A stretch of 64,000 nucleotides of DNA from Zeus faber (taxonomy: Eukaryota > Chordata > Actinopteri > Zeiformes > Zeidae). Shown here in pieces: positions 60,727 through 64,000 of the stretch. The stretch covers positions 13,916,621-13,980,620 of the forward strand of contig OY482854.1 in the NCBI GenBank assembly GCA_960531495.1, given 5' to 3'. Below the pieces are notes generated by a model, which did no database searches, had not been told where the DNA came from, and saw nothing but the letters and a program-made list of their open reading frames with translations. Position 1 is the stretch's first letter. Each line of letters begins with the position of its first letter. Made by a program: the position numbers and the translations under genes.

Positions 60727-61114
60727 ACAGTGGTACCTTGACTTACGACTGTAATTCGTTCTATGAGAACGGTCGTATGTTAAAACAGTCGCATGTCGAA
60801 GCAGCTTTTCCCATATAAATGATGAAATCATGAAGGGTTGAAATAAACAAAATACACAGCACAAACACAGTCAATATGAAAGAAATATCGATAAGCCACG
60901 AACTATGTGCACACACCATGTAGGTCGTCCCGCTGACTGACTGCTGACGGACTGCTGACTGACTGCTGACTGGCCCCCGACTCACCAACTGCAAATTTCC
61001 ACGCTCGTATCTTGGAGCAGTCGGTCGCAAGCCGATACAAATTTTGGCGACTATCGCTACCGGTATCTTGGATTAGTCGTAAGTAGACGCCGTCGTGAGT
61101 CGAGGTACCACTGT
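60727..61114. mobile_element. inverted-repeat MITE, ~387 bp
   Basis: The left end reads ACAGTGGTACCTTGACTTACGAC. The right end, reverse-complemented, reads ACAGTGGTACCTCGACTCACGAC-type text, so the first ~23 bases match at about 20 positions. There is no transposase inside. The interior contains a short tandem of ctgactgactgctga units at about 60937-60972. I could not fix a target duplication (the flanks tttaca and atttacc agree only partly), so whether it is hAT- or mariner-related is open. Confidence 0.82.
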
Positions 61115-62396
61115 ATTTACCTTCTTTCAGCATTCACAAAAAATAAAGTCCTGCATTTAAGAAATAAAAGGAAACAATCAACCTGCCCCATATAATGTCT
61201 TAGTGTTTGAGGTCATTTTTTTTTTAATTGTATTGGTCTTGAAATCGAATGCAAGTTATAATGAGTCAAGTGTGATTCAAACAGCCCGTGGAATGTTTAA
61301 AGCAGTGATGCTGTGAAACTTTCCCCGTGTTCTTGGTTTGGGTACGTTTACATGTGACCACCAGGCAGTTATTTGTTGGCCCTCAAAGATCTACTTTATT
61401 GTCCACTTTAATAAGAAACCCTCTTCCCAGATTCACAGTCTGTTTTTTTTCTTTCTTTTGCAGGAAGCCTGTCAACTTGGAAAGATCACTTCTGCAAATG
61501 TAAGCCCTGCGCATTACTCACATCATCAGTAACTCATTATAATAATAAAATATATAATGTAATATAATATAGGATTTAATCTAATATATAATGACTCATT
61601 TCCATCCGTGCAACGCTGCAGGTCGCCAACCCCAATTAACCATCTGTCCTCCATCACATAACGAGCAAAACAAGGAGATGTCACCAGATATATACAGTGC
61701 ATATCGTTGTATCGTCGTTGTGTATCTAAATATGCAGTATACTGTATATCTGAATTTAGCTTGTATTCATATCTCAAAATGACATTATTCTGGCATAAGG
61801 ACGCCTCTCATTTGTACAATACATTCCACATTTAAATTCTTTTTTTAATGTGAGCGTCACCATATTTCTTATTCAAAAAATATATTTTTTATTTATTTTT
61901 TTTAAACCATCTTGGCAAAAGCAAGATTGAAGGCCGTATAACTATGGCTACTATAAACTTGTAACTGTCCCCTGTCTGAAGTGACCTAGAAAACATTGTA
62001 TGGAAGGGTTTTCTTTTTGCTGTTTTTCACTTCCAGGCGTCTGGTCCCCATGAATGCAAAATGAAATTGTGTTGTGACCTCTGACCTTTCCGCCTTCCTC
62101 TGACCACCATTTTTCACTTTTCAATGACATCAGATTTTCCTTATGTATGTTTACTTTCTCTACCTTTCCCTGTGCGCTTCATGTAGACGGACAGGCTGTT
62201 TTATGTTTTGTTGTCACGGTGATAGTGTCCTGCGATGGGTCCTCGTGAACGCTGAGATTCACAGTGCACATTCAAGTTGATTCATACAACTCTTTTAAAT
62301 AATTTAAATATAATAAATAAATAAATGAATTAATTAATAAATAAATAAAAAAGGTTAATTCAATAATTAAATAATTAAATAATTAAATAATTTATT

Positions 62397-62457
<61 letters not shown>

Positions 62458-62531
62458 TAATTATGAACACTGAAATGTAATATTGGTTTGTAGTTTTCAT
62501 AAACCCACCAATAAACATGTATCACCTAGAC
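61115..62531. other. non-coding AT-rich sequence
   Basis: AT-rich unique sequence with AAT arrays at 62396-62455 and AAAT-type runs at 62300-62395. No exon or RNA gene recognised. Confidence 0.5.
62399..62455. repeat. (AAT)n microsatellite
   Basis: About 19 AAT units. Confidence 0.95.
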
Positions 62532-62574
62532 CAGCAATTCCCAACCTATGCGCCTGGTATTACAAGATTATATT

Positions 62575-62990
62575 GAAAATATATATATATATTAATTACA
62601 AAATGCGTGAAATTTCATGTTCCAAAAACATACTTGGAAATTCACGAAACTTTGCACACTCATCAGTCCCAGTGCGGCAATTGATATTCTATGTGTTCTG
62701 TGCATGAACATTTTGAAAACTCATGAAATTCGGTACACATATTTAACATCACTATACTTAAAAACAATTATATTGCCCGTCATTGCCGAAACCCAACGGG
62801 AAGTCGGCCGTATTGGATTAAAGGTGCAATTTTAGTCACCTATTGGTGATTTTTATGCTTTGTTCTTTCGCAAACTCCTCCGAGGCCATTTATCTGCTCG
62901 CCTTCGAAATCGGTGAGTGTCTACAAGATACATTCACGATTACAAGTAATTAAAAGATTTACGTAAGTCCCGGTCCCCCCATCAATATTA
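62575..62990. mobile_element. fish interspersed repeat nested in hAT copy 2
   Basis: The text 'gaaactttgcacactcatca', 'atgaaattcggtacacatat', 'cccaacgggaagtcggcc' and 'ttggattaaaggtgcaattt' matches from memory a widespread fish repeat of unknown class. It is absent from copy 1, where the equivalent interval is only ~120 bp. So it is either a later insertion or marks a different subfamily. Limits are approximate. Confidence 0.6.
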
Positions 62991-63085
62991 TATGGTATAT
63001 CATTTAATGGTATTTTTTCTTTAAAACCTTCAAAAATGCATCATCACTGATAGATAGGGAGTTATGGTAGGGCCCGCTACGTTCG

Positions 63086-64000
63086 TTGATCGATCAACCA
63101 AGCCGGACCACCATCGACGTGCACTTGTACACTTTTGAACTTGAGGTGATTATCAAAATGGATGGTTGGCTCGCGTCAAGCACACTGAAAAGGAATGAAG
63201 CCATTGGAACATCATCCACAAGCGATGTCCCAGCTGCACATCAGACAGGCGGTACAGTTCTGCCTGAAAAGAAGATTTCAGAGAAAGTATGGTGCTGAAT
63301 ATTTTGCAGTGGGGTTTTTTTTTGGACGGGCACGGAAGATGAACCGTTACCGCTGTGCGTGGTGTGTTCCGGGATTTTATCAAACTAAGCTCTGAAGCCA
63401 TGTGAACTGTGCCGTCATCCCGAGACAAAGCACCAACAGGAGATGTCCAAGCCGCTTGAATCTTTTGATAATAAACTCAAGGAGTATCAGGGCAAGAAGA
63501 AAGTCATCGAAACGTCATGTATGGGCACCGAGAACGCAAAGGCAGTGGAGTTGACCTATCGGGTCGCCCGACTCATAGCCAAGGCTGGTAAGCCGCATGC
63601 ATTCAGAGAGAATTGAATCCTTCCCGCCACAAAAGAGATAGTGGGGGTGATGTTGGGAGAGAAGGCGTGCGAGCCAATCAACCTCATCTCATTGTCTGAT
63701 AACCCAGTCGGACGCAGGATTGACGATATGGCAGAGAATTTGTCAGAACAGCTGATAGCGAGCGTACGAGAGAGTCGTGTTTATGCCCTCCAACTGGATG
63801 AATCGACAGACATCACAAATCTGCCAAAGCTGCTTGCCTATGTAAGGTACAAAAGCAATGGAGCCATAAAGGAAGAATTCCTGTTTTGCAAATCTTTACC
63901 GACGAGTTCGACTGCTGAGGCCATTTTTGACATTCTGAACGCGTTCGTAGTCCCAAATGGGATTGATTGGTCCAAATGTGTGGGAGTTAGCGCTGATGGG
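63086..64000 (+). pseudogene. hAT transposase pseudogene, copy 2, partial at edge
   Basis: Begins at the same Met as copy 1 and matches it almost residue for residue for ~60 codons. It then loses frame at a ~9 base difference near 63265 and again at a T run (9 T here, 7 T in copy 1) near 63312. The BED finger region follows in shifted frames, with the first Cys pair as 'CAWCV'-like out-of-frame text. After 'FREN' the same TGA as in copy 1 occurs (about 63614-63616). Beyond it the frame stays open to the edge: ILPATKEIV, QLDESTDI and CVGVSADG are present, with only about five residue differences from copy 1 in ~128. It keeps ~26 bp near 63515-63550 that copy 1 has lost. Confidence 0.9.

Larger units (their letters stand above)
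62532..64000 (+). mobile_element. hAT element copy 2, runs off right edge
   Basis: The start reads CAGCAATTCCCAACCTATG after a possible 8 bp target acctagac (62524-62531; central TA as in the other hAT elements here). It corresponds to the transposase-5' end of copy 1 (CAGAGATTCCAAACCTATG). From about 62995 the sequence is closely collinear with the reverse complement of copy 1 to the window edge, including the aaatgcatcatcactgatag leader. About 400 bp of unrelated repeat sits between the tip and the leader. The other end lies outside the window, so its target duplication cannot be checked here. Confidence 0.88.

Overview
This window looks like non-coding nuclear DNA from a ray-finned (teleost-type) fish. 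The reasons are the very dense, long microsatellites (CA/GT, GA, GATA, GGAT, AAT), Tc1/mariner and hAT DNA transposons in the form common in fish genomes, retroposon 3' ends of the 'CAATAAAG' type, and long single-copy AT/GC mosaic sequence without compact genes. I could not fix a species. I recognise no host protein-coding exon, tRNA, rRNA or CRISPR array. Almost all long open frames are microsatellites or minisatellites read as protein (poly-His/Thr, Ser-Ile-His-Pro, Cys-Val and similar) or chance frames.

Layout. 1-11.3 kb: single-copy sequence with a three-copy ~360-390 bp tandem repeat (5.76-6.64 kb), a GT tract (7.0 kb) and a 0.6 kb CCAT array (7.57-8.19 kb). 11.4-13.8 kb: a 507 bp non-autonomous hAT element with target duplication, a 22 bp GC-rich minisatellite (12.2-12.75 kb) and a ~150 bp direct duplication. 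14.9-22.4 kb: a run of simple arrays (CTAT, GGAT, AAT, a 12 bp minisatellite, GA/CA, TA palindromes, a 10 bp minisatellite), ending in a retroposon 3' end. 24-33 kb: GT/CA blocks, including a ~30-35 bp unit shared between CA arrays 5 kb apart, and a second retroposon 3' end with a GATA tail. 33-48.8 kb: mostly single-copy, with a diverged four-to-five-copy tandem repeat at 37.16-38.01 kb.

48.8-52.8 kb is a nested transposon: a broken Tc1-like element split by a 2.36 kb hAT element that carries a decayed BED-finger transposase. The Tc1 element itself lies between two related stretches of a third repeat family. 52.8-62.5 kb holds more microsatellites, a second direct duplication and a ~387 bp inverted-repeat MITE. 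From 62.53 kb to the right edge runs a second copy of the same hAT element in the opposite orientation, itself carrying another fish repeat. The two hAT copies share the same in-frame TGA stop, so both probably descend from an already defective source and were moved in trans.

The only protein-coding relics are the three transposase pseudogenes. Several unique AT-rich/TAAT-containing stretches could be conserved regulatory sequence near a developmental gene outside the window, but that is inference. The single most informative region is the nested hAT/Tc1 locus and its partner at the right edge.
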